A stretch of DNA of 64,000 nt from the NCBI RefSeq assembly GCF_015624485.1, contig NZ_CP061378.1, positions 6,510,001 to 6,574,000 on the forward strand. Reading direction: 5' to 3'. The stretch is from Bradyrhizobium genosp. L. Its GTDB lineage: Bacteria; Pseudomonadota; Alphaproteobacteria; Rhizobiales; Xanthobacteraceae. Shown piece by piece: positions 21,800-30,725 of the stretch (position 1 is the stretch's first letter; each line of letters begins with the position of its first letter). A program made the position numbers and the translations under genes. Under the pieces are notes generated by a model that saw nothing but the letters and a program-made list of their open reading frames with translations, searched no databases and was not told the origin of the DNA.

Positions 21800-22534
21800 T
21801 CAGCTGCTGGGCACGATCGAGGGGCGTTCGACTGATGTCACGACCTCGGCAGGATAGATTCGGTGCCCGTCCGAGCGTTCGAACAGCATCCGTCGTTCGA
21901 ACGCACTCGAGCGCATGATCGGGAACCGGTTCAAGACCTGCTCGCGCAGGGTCCGGAACCCGGACGCCATCAGGGCGACCTTCTTCAGCACGTTCGGGAA
22001 TGCACGCGGCTCGGCGATCGTCTCGTGCAGGAACACCCGCCGATAGAACGCCTGATGCTCGGCACGAACCACCGCAAGCCCGGTGTCAGCATTGAAATGC
22101 TCGCAGGCCAGATAGGCGAGCCGCAACGACAGATAGGGCAACTCGGGATAGCGCTGCGCCTTGTCGGGGTCGGCGACGAAGCGCGCCGGATCGATGAAGA
22201 CCTCGCCCTCGTCGAGACGGGGATGCAGCACATCGCCGAACAGCTCGGTCGCATAGGACATCCGCAATTCCGGCGTCAGCACATGCAGACGCAGCGAGCT
22301 GCAGAGCTCTCCGTCGACGTAGATTCCGAACACCCAGGCGTTGGGCGCGTCATCGTAGCGATCGCTGACGCGCCGCGAATCCGACGGCAGGATCAATCCG
22401 CCGTGCAGGTAGGCGCGATAGCGCATCTGGTAGAGTTGATCTTTGTCTTCGGGAGTTTCGATAAGACGGTAGTCGATACGATCAAACAGCCCGGCGCCGC
22501 GGATCACCGGCGGATTGCGCTCGGCCTTTGCCAT
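21800..22534 (-). CDS. FeeM-like N-acyl amino acid synthase / autoinducer-synthase-like acyltransferase
   Basis: 244 aa, cytoplasmic. The pattern at the N-terminus (IDYRLIETPEDKDQLYQMRYRAYLHGG, here given as family context, with DRYDDAPNAWVFGIYVDGEL and SSLRLHVLTPE) fits the LuxI-related acyltransferase fold used by FeeM-type N-acyl amino acid synthases. Such enzymes transfer an acyl chain from acyl-ACP to an amino acid or similar acceptor. The C-terminal half (RFPIMRSSAFERRMLF) is not informative. The gene is 141 bp downstream of a GGDEF/EAL gene and upstream of pal. The assignment rests on pattern recognition only, and a generic GNAT is the alternative. Confidence 0.6.
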   Translation of the reverse strand: MAKAERNPPVIRGAGLFDRIDYRLIETPEDKDQLYQMRYRAYLHGGLILPSDSRRVSDRYDDAPNAWVFGIYVDGELCSSLRLHVLTPELRMSYATELFGDVLHPRLDEGEVFIDPARFVADPDKAQRYPELPYLSLRLAYLACEHFNADTGLAVVRAEHQAFYRRVFLHETIAEPRAFPNVLKKVALMASGFRTLREQVLNRFPIMRSSAFERRMLFERSDGHRIYPAEVVTSVERPSIVPSS

Positions 22535-22675
22535 TATTTTCTACCCTACACTACCCGAGCAACTACAACGAGCGTGAACATTAACGAGTCCTTAACGAAA
22601 TTGCAAAGCCTTCGAATTGTTAGGGTTAACCCTCCTGACCTTCCGAAACCGAAGCGGCAGGCCGGCCCTTGATGA

Positions 22676-24997
22676 CTATCTAGAAGCGATCACGGCGAGG
22701 TGGTCGTCCGACCGGCGATGGCCGTGCGACGCGTTCAGCAATTGGCGAATTCTGCTGGCAGGAACGGGCCTGCTGAACAGATAGCCCTGCGCTTCGGTGA
22801 CCGCGCCGTCGGCACTGATCAGCTCGAGTTGCTCGTTGGTTTCGATGCCCTCGACCACCACGGACATGCCGAGATCGGCCGACAGCCGGGCCACGCCGCG
22901 CAGCAGCGTCAGCGGGCGGTCGCTGTCGATCCCCTCGAGGAACGACCGGTCGATTTTGACCTTCTGCAACGGGAAGTTGTGGAGATAGCTGAGCGACGAA
23001 TATCCCGTGCCGAAATCGTCGAGCGAGATCCGCACCCCGAGCGTTCGCAGCTGCGACAGTACGTCGTGGGTCAGCTGGGTGTCGTGCAGCAGCGAGGACT
23101 CGGTGATCTCGATCTCGAGCCGGTGCGCCGGCAGGCCCGACACTTCGAGCGCGTAGCGCACCTCGCTCAGCACGTCGCGCTGATGGAACTGCTGCGGCGA
23201 GAAGTTGACGGCGACGCTGACCGCCTCCGGCCACTTCATGCATTCCATGCAGGCCTTGCGCAGGATCCAGCGGCCGAGATCGACGATCAGGCCCATGTCC
23301 TCGGCGACCGGAATGATGTCGACCGGCGAGACCGTGCCGCGCGCCGGATGGTTCCAGCGCAGCAGCGCCTCGCAGGTCGAGACCTTGCCGGACTTCAGGT
23401 TGATCAGCGGCTGATAGAACAGCTCGAACTCCTCGTTGGCCAGCGCCTTGCGCAGGTCGAGCTCGAGGATGCGGCGCGCCTCGACGGTCTGCGCCATCTC
23501 GTCGCGGAAGAAGCAGAAGGTGCCGCGGCCGTCGGCCTTGGCACGGTAGAGCGCCATGTCGGCGTTCTTGAGAAGGGTGTCGGCGCTGACGCCCGGCGCG
23601 GTCACCGCTATGCCGACGCTGGCGCCGATCTCGACCAGGTGATTGTCGATCTTGTAGCGCTCGCTGAGGCGCGCGACGATGCGGCGGGCCAGGCCTGCGG
23701 CGTCCTCGTGCGACTGGATGTTCTGCTGGAACACGACGAACTCGTCGCCGCCGAACCGCGCGACGAAATCCTCGGGCCGCAGCATTTCCCGCAACCGCCC
23801 GGCGACGGCGCACAACAGCTGGTCGCCGCAGGGATGACCGAGCGTGTCGTTGACCTGCTTGAACTGGTCGAGGTCGACGAACAGCAGCGCGGACAATTGA
23901 TCGCGGCCATGCGCCAGCAGCAGCCCGATCTCGTCGCGGAAATTGACCCGGTTGGGCAGCTGGGTCAGCTCGTCGTAGCGCGCGAGATGGCTGATCTTGG
24001 CCTCGGCGGAGCGCCGCTCGGTGATGTCCTCGAGCAGCACCACGGCACCGCCGTCGGCCATCGGCTGGAAGGTCCAGGACAGGAACCGGTTCCGGGTCGG
24101 ATCGGGATCGGAGGTGACGATGTCGCGCGCCCGCGGATCCTCGATCTCGTCGAGGATCACCCTGCCGCTGGCCAGCGAGATCGATCCGGACGTGACGCAG
24201 GCGGCGATGACGTCCGAGGCACTGCCGCCGCTGGTTGCGATGCCCTGCGGCAGCGCCATCATCTCGCTGAAGCGGTGGTTCATCACCGCAAGCCGCGCGT
24301 CCTGGCCGAACATGCACAGCCCGTGCGGCATGTTGTTGAGCGCGGTGTCGAACTGGCCGGCGAGCGCGGCCTCGCGTTCGCGCGCCACGATCGCGCGCAT
24401 GAAGATCCGGTGCAGGTTCGCCGAAATGCCGATCAATGCCAGTAGGAAGGCTGCGCTGATCACCGACATCGCGAGATAATAGGGCGTGCCGATCCACGCC
24501 AGCGCGAGCACGGTCGGGCCGAACACCAGCGTGATCTGGAGCTGGAAGATCCATTGCCGGCCATAGGCCCTGCCCGCGCCGCCTGCGGCAATGCCGGTCG
24601 TGACCGACAGGCAGATCATGTGGGCGACGGCGTCGTTGGAGGCGAGCAGCGTGGTCGAGCACCAGGCGCCGATCGCCGCCGCCTGGACCATGGCGCCGAT
24701 CTGGTAGCGCGTCTGCCACCGCGCGGCCTCGCCGGCCGCCATCTGCGCCTTCTTGATCCGCGCCTGGTAGCGATGCAGGTCGAAGCCACGCACGGCGCCG
24801 GTCAGGATCAGGGAGCCGACGCACCACCAGATCACGTCCTGACCGGTCCGCAGCGCGGTCAGCGCCGCGGAGAGCGCGACGAAGATGATTCCCGCCATCA
24901 GCGGACCGGGCGCCTCGAACAGCGAATCGATCAACGCCGCGGAGATCGTCGGCGACGTCGACTGGTCCGGTTCTCCCGTCTGGCTGGCAAACTGCAT
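22676..24997 (-). CDS. Membrane-bound GGDEF/EAL cyclic-di-GMP protein with PAS-like domain
   Basis: 773 aa. About five or six membrane helices (about 30-200, for example LMAGIIFVALSAALTAL, GIAAGGAGRAYG) are followed by a PAS-like sensor (about 225-340). The GGDEF domain has an intact active site RFGGDEF and VDLDQFKQVNDTLGHPCGDQ. The EAL domain has the intact CEALLRWNHP, EDMGLIVDLG and DDFGTGYSSLSYL motifs. It can therefore make or break c-di-GMP, or both. It is encoded between tolB and the FeeM-like gene on the same strand. Confidence 0.93.
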   Translation of the reverse strand: MQFASQTGEPDQSTSPTISAALIDSLFEAPGPLMAGIIFVALSAALTALRTGQDVIWWCVGSLILTGAVRGFDLHRYQARIKKAQMAAGEAARWQTRYQIGAMVQAAAIGAWCSTTLLASNDAVAHMICLSVTTGIAAGGAGRAYGRQWIFQLQITLVFGPTVLALAWIGTPYYLAMSVISAAFLLALIGISANLHRIFMRAIVAREREAALAGQFDTALNNMPHGLCMFGQDARLAVMNHRFSEMMALPQGIATSGGSASDVIAACVTSGSISLASGRVILDEIEDPRARDIVTSDPDPTRNRFLSWTFQPMADGGAVVLLEDITERRSAEAKISHLARYDELTQLPNRVNFRDEIGLLLAHGRDQLSALLFVDLDQFKQVNDTLGHPCGDQLLCAVAGRLREMLRPEDFVARFGGDEFVVFQQNIQSHEDAAGLARRIVARLSERYKIDNHLVEIGASVGIAVTAPGVSADTLLKNADMALYRAKADGRGTFCFFRDEMAQTVEARRILELDLRKALANEEFELFYQPLINLKSGKVSTCEALLRWNHPARGTVSPVDIIPVAEDMGLIVDLGRWILRKACMECMKWPEAVSVAVNFSPQQFHQRDVLSEVRYALEVSGLPAHRLEIEITESSLLHDTQLTHDVLSQLRTLGVRISLDDFGTGYSSLSYLHNFPLQKVKIDRSFLEGIDSDRPLTLLRGVARLSADLGMSVVVEGIETNEQLELISADGAVTEAQGYLFSRPVPASRIRQLLNASHGHRRSDDHLAVIASR

Positions 24998-25178
24998 CGT
25001 GAGGGCGCGCGTCCTTTTCAGGTCGCACTCTTACCGATCGCAGATGAAGTCTTTCTGAGGGAATATCGTTAGCGAGTCCTTGCCGCGGCCCCGCAACACC
25101 GAGAATTCAGCATAGGAATCAGTACGCTAGGCAAGAGTTGCCCGACAGCCCCGGGTTTCCCCGGAGCTGATGGGTCCA

Positions 25179-26543
25179 TCACGACAGAAGCGGCGACCAA
25201 GCGGGGTCCGAAGCGAAGCCCGGCGTCGGCACCTTGAGCTCGTTGCGGCCGGAGACGTCGATGGTGAACAGCGACGGTCCGCCGCTGCCGCCGGGGTCGC
25301 GGAAGAACATCACGACGCGGCCGTTCGGCGCAAAAGTCGGGCCTTCATTGTGGAAGCCCGAGGTCAGGATGCGCTCGCCGGAGCCGTCCGGCTTCATGAT
25401 GCCGATCGCGAACTGCCCGCCGCCCTGCTTGGTGAAGGCGATGTAGTCGCCGCGCGGCGACCACACCGGCGTCGAATAGGTGCCGTCGCCGAACGAGATG
25501 CGCTGCGCTCCGCCGCCGCCCGCCGGCATCACGTAGATCTGCGGCTTGCCGCCGCGATCGGATTCGAAACACAGCCGCGAGCCATCCGGGGCGTAGGACG
25601 GCGAGGTGTCGATCGCCGGCGTGTCGGTCAGCCGCGTCATCGACTTGGAGCGCAAATCCATCACGAACAGGTTGGAGTTGCCGCCCTGCTGCAGGCTCAT
25701 GATGACGCGCTGGCCGTCCGGCGAGAAGCGCGGCGAGAACGACATGCCCGGGAAATTGCCTACGATCTCGCGCTGGCCGGTCTCGATGTTGAGCAGATAG
25801 ACCCGCGGGTCGCCCTGCCCGAACTCCATGTAGGTGATCTCCTGGGTCGACGGCGAGAAGCGCGGCGTCAGCACGAGGTCCGCGCCGCGGGTCAGATAGC
25901 GCACATTGGCGCCGTCCTGATCCATCAGCGCCAGCCGCTTGACGCGACGTTCGGCCGCACCGCTCTCGTCGACGAACACGATGCGGGTGTCGAAATAGCC
26001 CTTCTCGCCGGTCATCCGCTCATAGATCTGGTCGGAGATGATGTGGGCGATGCGGCGCCAGTAGTCGGCCGACGTGTCGTAGGACTGGCCGGCAAGCTGC
26101 TGGCCGGTGTTGACGTCCCAGAGCCGGAATTCCGCCTTCACCCGCCCACTGCCCTGGCGCGTCATACGGCCGACCACCAGCGCCTGCGCGTTGATGCTCT
26201 TCCAGTTGTTCAGGTTCGGCGGCGCGTCGATGTTGATCGACTTTTCGAGATAGGCTGCCTGGTCGATCGGCGCGAACAATCCACTGCGCTTGAGGTTGTT
26301 GGTGATCACCTGCGTCACGCCGGCGCCGACCTCGGTGTCGCCAGGCGTGCCGGCGGCGAAATTCGGGATCGCGATCGGGATCGGCGCGAAGTCGCCCTCT
26401 GGAATTGGAATCCGCTTGGGGCCCTGCGCTAGCGCCATGCGCATCGGCGCCGCGGCAACGGCGCCAAGCCCGGCCATTCCGGCGATCATCTGTCGGCGGT
26501 CGAGGCGAAATGTCATTGCAGGCAAATCACTCTTGTCGGTCAT
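25179..26543 (-). CDS. tolB: Tol-Pal translocation protein TolB
   Basis: 454 aa. The N-terminal TolB domain ([37 protein letters not shown]) precedes a six-bladed beta-propeller with repeated SPDG/APDG motifs ([38 protein letters not shown]). TolB is periplasmic and connects Pal with TolA. The signal region contains a twin arginine ([19 protein letters not shown]), unusual for TolB. The start at 26543 is one of two options (ATG 26516 also in frame). Gap to the tolA stop is 45 nt. Confidence 0.95.
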   Translation of the reverse strand: MTDKSDLPAMTFRLDRRQMIAGMAGLGAVAAAPMRMALAQGPKRIPIPEGDFAPIPIAIPNFAAGTPGDTEVGAGVTQVITNNLKRSGLFAPIDQAAYLEKSINIDAPPNLNNWKSINAQALVVGRMTRQGSGRVKAEFRLWDVNTGQQLAGQSYDTSADYWRRIAHIISDQIYERMTGEKGYFDTRIVFVDESGAAERRVKRLALMDQDGANVRYLTRGADLVLTPRFSPSTQEITYMEFGQGDPRVYLLNIETGQREIVGNFPGMSFSPRFSPDGQRVIMSLQQGGNSNLFVMDLRSKSMTRLTDTPAIDTSPSYAPDGSRLCFESDRGGKPQIYVMPAGGGGAQRISFGDGTYSTPVWSPRGDYIAFTKQGGGQFAIGIMKPDGSGERILTSGFHNEGPTFAPNGRVVMFFRDPGGSGGPSLFTIDVSGRNELKVPTPGFASDPAWSPLLS

Positions 26544-26588
26544 TGTCGGTCGACTTCATTTGCTATTGGCCAAGCGCCCCGGTCGTCC

Positions 26589-27521
26589 TCAGGTCTTTCG
26601 CTCTGTGAACACCGGCGCAAAATACTTCCATTCCTCGAAGAAGGCCGCCGGCAGCTTGTACGGCTGGCATTCGATGATCGCCCGCAGCGCGCTCTCCTGG
26701 TAAACCCGCAGATAAGGCGTCGCCGGCGTACCTTCCGGCACCGGCGCGGCTTCGAGCGTCCCGTCGCGCTTCAGCTTGATCTCGAAGACAGCCTCGGTCT
26801 GCTGCGCCTCGATACCGCCATAGGGTTTCTTCCAGCAGCGTTCGACCTGCTGCTTGAACATCGCGCCCCAGGTCGCGGAATTGTCAGCCTGCTTGCCCTT
26901 CGAGGTGCCGAGCGCGGCGTTGGCGTTCAGCGTGTCGCCGGTGATCGAGGCACGGGTCGGATCGCGCTTGTCGAGCAGGGCTGCGATCTTGCTCTGGTCG
27001 AAGGTGCGCTCCTTAGGCTTCTGCTCGGGCGGCGGCTTGGCGGCCTGCTGTACCGGCTTCGGCGGGGGCTTCTTCTCTTCCTTCTTGAGCGCCTCGTTGA
27101 TCGGATCGGGCTTCACCGGATCGGGCTTCTTCTCGACCGGCTTCGGCTCTTCCTTTGGCTTGTTCTCGACCTTCTTCGGCGGATCCGGCTTCTTGTCTTC
27201 GGGCTTCTCGACTTTCGGGCTCGGGGCCGGCGCCGTGTCGGTCACGACCGGCGGCTTCTTGTCATCGATCTTGCCCACGGCGTCGTCGACCGGCTTGGCC
27301 TCGGCGACCTTCTCGACCAGCGGCTTGGGATTGTCTTTCTTGCCGTCCTTCTGGCCGGCCATGACGTGAGATAGCTGATCGGCAGAGATCACGTCGACGG
27401 CGACCGTCTCCTCCTCCGGCATCACGAAGGCCTTGGTCGAAAACGTCACGAGCCCCCATCCGAGCACGAGCACGTGCAGGGCAATCGACGCCGCCAGAGT
27501 CTTGTCGACCTTGACCTTCAA
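26589..27521 (-). CDS. tolA: Cell envelope protein TolA
   Basis: 310 aa. A single N-terminal membrane helix (LAASIALHVLVLGWGLVTF, with the SxxxH motif of TolA/TonB helices) is followed by a long Lys/Pro/Glu-rich rod (about 60-180). The C-terminal domain is TolA/TonB-like (MFKQQVERCWKKPYGGIEA, FEIKLKRDGTLE). TolA transmits force from the TolQR motor to TolB and Pal. The rod is proline-rich like TonB rather than alanine-rich as in enteric TolA. It lies between tolR and tolB, 38 nt after tolR. Confidence 0.93.
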   Translation of the reverse strand: MKVKVDKTLAASIALHVLVLGWGLVTFSTKAFVMPEEETVAVDVISADQLSHVMAGQKDGKKDNPKPLVEKVAEAKPVDDAVGKIDDKKPPVVTDTAPAPSPKVEKPEDKKPDPPKKVENKPKEEPKPVEKKPDPVKPDPINEALKKEEKKPPPKPVQQAAKPPPEQKPKERTFDQSKIAALLDKRDPTRASITGDTLNANAALGTSKGKQADNSATWGAMFKQQVERCWKKPYGGIEAQQTEAVFEIKLKRDGTLEAAPVPEGTPATPYLRVYQESALRAIIECQPYKLPAAFFEEWKYFAPVFTERKT

Positions 27522-27559
27522 CTCAGATGTCCCCGTGCCGCTTGCCGCACATGGTGGTG

Positions 27560-28030
27560 CTATCCACTTTCCGGAATGATGACGATGTTCGCCTTGTACC
27601 CAGCAGCCCGGATCTCCCCGAGCAATTTCATCATGTCAGTGTAACAAACGTCCTTATCTCCGCGCAGATAGACCACGCGTTCAGCTTCCGAACGGGTCTC
27701 CCCGATTGCCTTGATCTTGGGCAAAAGGTCCGCGGCCGCGATCGGCGCATCGGCGAGATAGAGCTCGACATTCGAATTGCAGCTGCCGCCGGTGCGCTTG
27801 ACCGACAGCGTCAAGGGCGGCTGGTTCGACGAGATCGACTTGCCGCCTGAGGCAACCGGCAGGTCGATGTCGATCGTCGACGTCATCAGCGGCGCCGCCA
27901 CCATGAAGATGATGAGCAGCACCAGCATCACGTCGACCATCGGCGTGACGTTGATCTCGGCCATCACCGGCTTGCGGCCGCCGCGGCCGCGCCGACCGCC
28001 ACCGCCGGACCCGGCCATGCTCATCGCCAT
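27560..28030 (-). CDS. tolR: Biopolymer transport protein TolR (ExbD family)
   Basis: 156 aa. A Gly/Arg-rich N-terminus is followed by the ExbD/TolR signature MAEINVTPMVDVMLVLLIIF, whose Asp (VTPMVDV) is the proton-carrying residue. The periplasmic domain follows, with VYLRGDKDVCYTDMMKLLGEI. TolR forms the inner-membrane proton channel and motor with TolQ. A 49-bp hairpin repeat lies between tolQ and this gene. Confidence 0.95.
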   Translation of the reverse strand: MAMSMAGSGGGGRRGRGGRKPVMAEINVTPMVDVMLVLLIIFMVAAPLMTSTIDIDLPVASGGKSISSNQPPLTLSVKRTGGSCNSNVELYLADAPIAAADLLPKIKAIGETRSEAERVVYLRGDKDVCYTDMMKLLGEIRAAGYKANIVIIPESG

Positions 28031-28071
28031 GATCGTGCGCTCACGAAGCTGACCATCACACTCACTTTTTT

Positions 28072-28120
28072 GAGCATGATCTTTTCGGAAAACCGGTGCC
28101 CACTTTTCCGGATCATGCTC
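28072..28120. repeat. Hairpin repeat inside the tol operon
   Basis: Inverted ends GAGCATGATC (28072-28081) and GATCATGCTC (28111-28120) enclose a complementary core (TTTTCGGAAAA and TTTTCCG). A second copy of the same family occurs at 32801-32848. Here it lies one base beyond the tolQ stop and upstream of tolR, within one transcription unit, where it could affect mRNA stability or the tolQ:tolR ratio. Confidence 0.8.
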
Positions 28121-28121
28121 C

Positions 28122-28835
28122 TCAACCCCGCTCGTCGATCTGACGCGACAGGATGGCGGAGAACTCGTCGGCGAAACCTTCCAGGCGCTGGGCCTGCCGG
28201 TTCACCTCCGAGGTGAACTTATTGTAGAAAATTGTCGCCGGAATTGCGGCGATCAGGCCGATCGCGGTGGCAAACAGCGCTTCCGCGATACCCGGCGCCA
28301 CCACCGCCAGGGAGGTGTTTTTCGAGGCCGCAATCGACTGGAAGCTCGACATGATGCCCCAGACGGTGCCGAACAGGCCGACAAAGGGGCCGGCCGAGCC
28401 GACGGTCGCCAGCACCAGGAGCCGCCGTTCCAGCCGCTCCACCTCGCGGGCGATCGAGACGTTCATGACCTTGTCGATCCGGGCCTGCAGGCCGGCAAAG
28501 GAGCGTGACTGGCTCTCGAAGGAGCGTTTCCACTCCCGCATCGCGGCGACGAAACAGGCCGCCATCGACTGGGTCGGCTTCGCCGACAACGCCCGATACA
28601 GCTCCTCGATCGACTGTCCCGACCAGAACGCCTGCTCGAAGCGGTCCATGGCGCGCTTGGTGCGGGCGTACAGCAGGACCTTGTCGATCGCGATCGCCCA
28701 GACCCAGACCGAGCAGGACAAAAGTCCCAGCATGACGCATTTGACGACCCAATGGGCCTGCAAAAACAGCGCGATCAGCGACACATCGCTCGATGCCAGC
28801 GGCAGCGTCGACTGAGCCACGTCGGCGGGATTCAT
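28122..28835 (-). CDS. tolQ: Tol-Pal motor protein TolQ (ExbB/MotA family)
   Basis: 237 aa with three membrane segments (VVKCVMLGLLSCSVWVWAIA, LVLATVGSAGPFVGLFGTVW, and VAPGIAEALFATAIGLIAAIP). It has the family signature GLFGTVWGIMSSF. TolQ makes the pentameric stator around TolR in the inner membrane. ATG at 28835 is chosen because AGAGGA lies 8 nt before it, and a TTG two codons earlier is possible. It is the first gene of the tol operon. No ybgC gene lies upstream, where a non-coding repeat region begins. Confidence 0.95.
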   Translation of the reverse strand: MNPADVAQSTLPLASSDVSLIALFLQAHWVVKCVMLGLLSCSVWVWAIAIDKVLLYARTKRAMDRFEQAFWSGQSIEELYRALSAKPTQSMAACFVAAMREWKRSFESQSRSFAGLQARIDKVMNVSIAREVERLERRLLVLATVGSAGPFVGLFGTVWGIMSSFQSIAASKNTSLAVVAPGIAEALFATAIGLIAAIPATIFYNKFTSEVNRQAQRLEGFADEFSAILSRQIDERG

Positions 28836-29184
28836 CGGCAATATCCTCTCAACGCAAGTGTCCCATCAGGCGGGCCGCAATCCGGCCCCGGTTCCACGGC
28901 CGCGCACGAGGCGCGGCAAAAACTGCGCGAGAGCCTGTCACATCTGTCGCATGGGGGGCCCGTCCAAAGCCGAGCCTTGCTTCCCCTGCCAACATGTCAA
29001 AACGAGGGCTTTTCGCGCGGCATTCCGACCCTAACCAAACGCTAATCATGGTTAAGACGAGGTTACCACAGGGAAATTCCGGGGCTTGAATTGCCGGACG
29101 GTGAACGGGTTGCAGGGTTCCCCGGGGGCGGCCAGGTCTCCGACGGCGCCCGCTGAAGGCATGAGCGGTGCCGCGCTCTCCGCC
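28836..29184. promoter_or_regulatory. Upstream region of tolQ
   Basis: No gene is visible in this stretch between tolQ and the repeat at 29185. It should hold the tolQRAB promoter, transcribed toward the minus strand. A moderately A+T-rich section at about 29035-29085 (TAACCAAACGCTAATCATGG) is the best place for it. No operator could be recognised. Confidence 0.4.
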
Positions 29185-29306
29185 GTCATCCCGGCGAAAG
29201 CCGGGATCCATAACCACAGGGTTGGATTGTTGAAGTCGGCTGCGGCCCAAGCGTCCCGCAACAATTGCCATTTGGGGTTATGGGTCCCGGCCTTCGCCGG
29301 GACGAC
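29185..29306. repeat. MITE-like palindromic repeat
   Basis: The element is a long imperfect inverted repeat. The left arm begins GTCATCCCGGCGAAAGCC and continues GGGATCCATAACC. The right arm reads GGTTATGGGTCCC then GGCCTTCGCCGGGACGAC. About 60 bp separate the arms and include a second inner inverted pair (GGATTGTTG and CAACAATT). There is no coding capacity. This family is dispersed in Bradyrhizobium and relatives, from memory. Confidence 0.75.
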
Positions 29307-29417
29307 ACCGAATATGTGGCACCGCCGGTGAGTCATACGATCGGGTGAGGCGGGGACATTAAACAACTGGAGTTGGGGTCGACGTCAAGAGCTATTTCCG
29401 ATAATGCGAATCAACTT

Positions 29418-29507
29418 TGTCGGGCAGGCAAAGGAGCGCAGCGACGTGCCCAGCATCTACGCCGTGCTCGCGATGGTGGGCACGCTGCGCTTTGCCCACC
29501 CTGCGCA
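29418..29507. repeat. Degenerate copy of the GTGGGCAAAGC-type inverted repeat
   Basis: The right arm (ATGGTGGGCACGCTGCGCTT then TGCCCACCCTGC) matches one arm of the element at 51894-51974, and the left arm (GGGCAGGCAAAGGAGCGCAG then CGACGTGCCCAGCAT) is its degenerated partner. It ends 8 bp before the crcB stop codon, so it lies downstream of crcB on the minus strand. Confidence 0.6.
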
Positions 29508-29515
29508 GCTTCGGC

Positions 29516-29902
29516 TCAGCTCAGACTCCGCACGATCGCAAGTCCCGAGAACAGGCCCGCGACCGACAGCGCCACCGAGCCCAGCACGTAGAGCACCGCC
29601 AAGCCGAGCTCGCCGCGCTCGTAGAGCAGCGCGGTGTCGAGCGAGAAGGCGGAGAAGGTGGTGTAGCCGCCGAGGATGCCGGTCATCAGGAACAGCCGCC
29701 AGGGCTGCGAGGCCTCGCCCTTGAAGGCGAGGTAGCCGGCGATCAGGCCCATCACGGTCGAGCCCGTGATGTTGATGATGAAGGTGCCCCAGGGAAACGC
29801 GGTGCCAAACGCCCGCGCGCAGATGTTGTTGATCAGCAGGCGCAGGCTCGCGCCGAGACCGCCGCCGACGAAGACGAGGAGATAGCTTGTGAGTTGCCCC
29901 AT
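29516..29902 (-). CDS. crcB: Fluoride exporter CrcB/Fluc
   Basis: 128 aa with four membrane helices. Family motifs are GGGLGASLR at the N-terminus, FPWGTFIINITGSTVMG in the second helix (the central Asn), and LMTGILGGYTTFSAFSLD, the fluoride pore with its conserved Phe and Ser/Thr residues. CrcB proteins form dual-topology dimers that let fluoride out of the cytoplasm. ATG at 29902 fits the family length, and ATG at 29920 would add six residues. I looked for a fluoride riboswitch upstream and saw only the sodB terminator. Confidence 0.92.
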   Translation of the reverse strand: MGQLTSYLLVFVGGGLGASLRLLINNICARAFGTAFPWGTFIINITGSTVMGLIAGYLAFKGEASQPWRLFLMTGILGGYTTFSAFSLDTALLYERGELGLAVLYVLGSVALSVAGLFSGLAIVRSLS

Positions 29903-29940
29903 TGGGGCTTTGTGCCGCATGGCCGCGGCGCTCGCAAGGA

Positions 29941-29974
29941 AACAAAAAGGGCAGCAGACGGAGCTGCTGCCCTT
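29941..29974 (-). terminator. Rho-independent terminator after sodB
   Basis: An 11-bp stem (AAGGGCAGCAG, loop of 6, complement; 29947-29974) is followed on the minus strand by TTTGTTT. It begins 25 bp after the sodB stop and separates sodB from crcB. Confidence 0.88.
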
Positions 29975-29998
29975 ATGAATCTTTTTGCCGGAGTGCGA

Positions 29999-30598
29999 TC
30001 AGCCGGCCTTGCCGAACAGCTCGTCGACATAATCCCAGTTGACCAGGCTGTCGACGAACGCCTTGAGATAATCCGGACGACGGTTGCGGTAGTCGATGTA
30101 GTAGGAGTGCTCCCAAACGTCGACGCCGAGGATCGGCACCGCGCCGTGCACCAGCGGGTTCTCGCCGTTCGGGGTCTTGGCGATCTCGAGCTTGCCGCCC
30201 TTGATCTGGAGCCAGGCCCAGCCGGAGCCGAACTGGCCGACGCCGGCGGCGGCGAAGTCGGTCTTGAACTTCTCGAAGCCGCCGAGATCCTCGTTGATCT
30301 TCTTTTCCAGACGGCCGGGCAGCTTGCTGCCGCCGCCATTCGGCTTCATCCACTTCCAGAAGTGGAGGTGGTTGTAATGCTGGCCGGCATTGTTGAAGAC
30401 GGCGGCGTTCTTGCCGAACGAGCCTTTCACGATCTCCTCGAGGGACTTGCCTTCGAATTCGGTCCCCTTGATCGCGTTGTTGCCGTTGGTGACGTAGGCC
30501 TGGTGATGCTTGTCGTGGTGAAACTCCAGCGTTTCCTTAGACATGTAGGGCGCAAGGGCGTCATGGGCGTAGGGCAGATCGGGTAGCGTGAAGGTCAT
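29999..30598 (-). CDS. sodB: Superoxide dismutase, Fe/Mn family
   Basis: 199 aa, the normal length. The metal ligands are in ETLEFHHDKHHQAYV, NNAGQHYNHLHFW, and the signature DVWEHSYYIDYRN. The Gln in NAGQHYNH is at the position that in iron enzymes holds the active-site Gln, which favours an Fe-type enzyme (inference). It converts superoxide to peroxide and oxygen. No signal peptide, so cytoplasmic. It is monocistronic, ending at the terminator at 29941-29974. Confidence 0.95.
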   Translation of the reverse strand: MTFTLPDLPYAHDALAPYMSKETLEFHHDKHHQAYVTNGNNAIKGTEFEGKSLEEIVKGSFGKNAAVFNNAGQHYNHLHFWKWMKPNGGGSKLPGRLEKKINEDLGGFEKFKTDFAAAGVGQFGSGWAWLQIKGGKLEIAKTPNGENPLVHGAVPILGVDVWEHSYYIDYRNRRPDYLKAFVDSLVNWDYVDELFGKAG

Positions 30599-30725
30599 GG
30601 GGTAATGTCCAACAGAGGGTGGGAGACTACACTTAACGGGTCCCCCTTATAGAAGGTTCCACGGCGGAGAAACACCGCATTTTCGGATCGCGTATGACAG
30701 ACCGGCAGGACTGAGGACGGACAGA

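Noticed and set aside
22680..25028. 782-codon frame in the GGDEF/EAL region on the minus strand, offset frame
   Set aside because: The frame is a shifted reading of the GGDEF/EAL gene, rich in Arg/Ala/Gly, with no domain. The other frame carries intact RFGGDEF and EAL motifs.
29903..30000. Possible fluoride riboswitch upstream of crcB
   Set aside because: I looked for the crcB motif and found only the sodB terminator and a short G+C-rich stretch. The sequence does not support a riboswitch.
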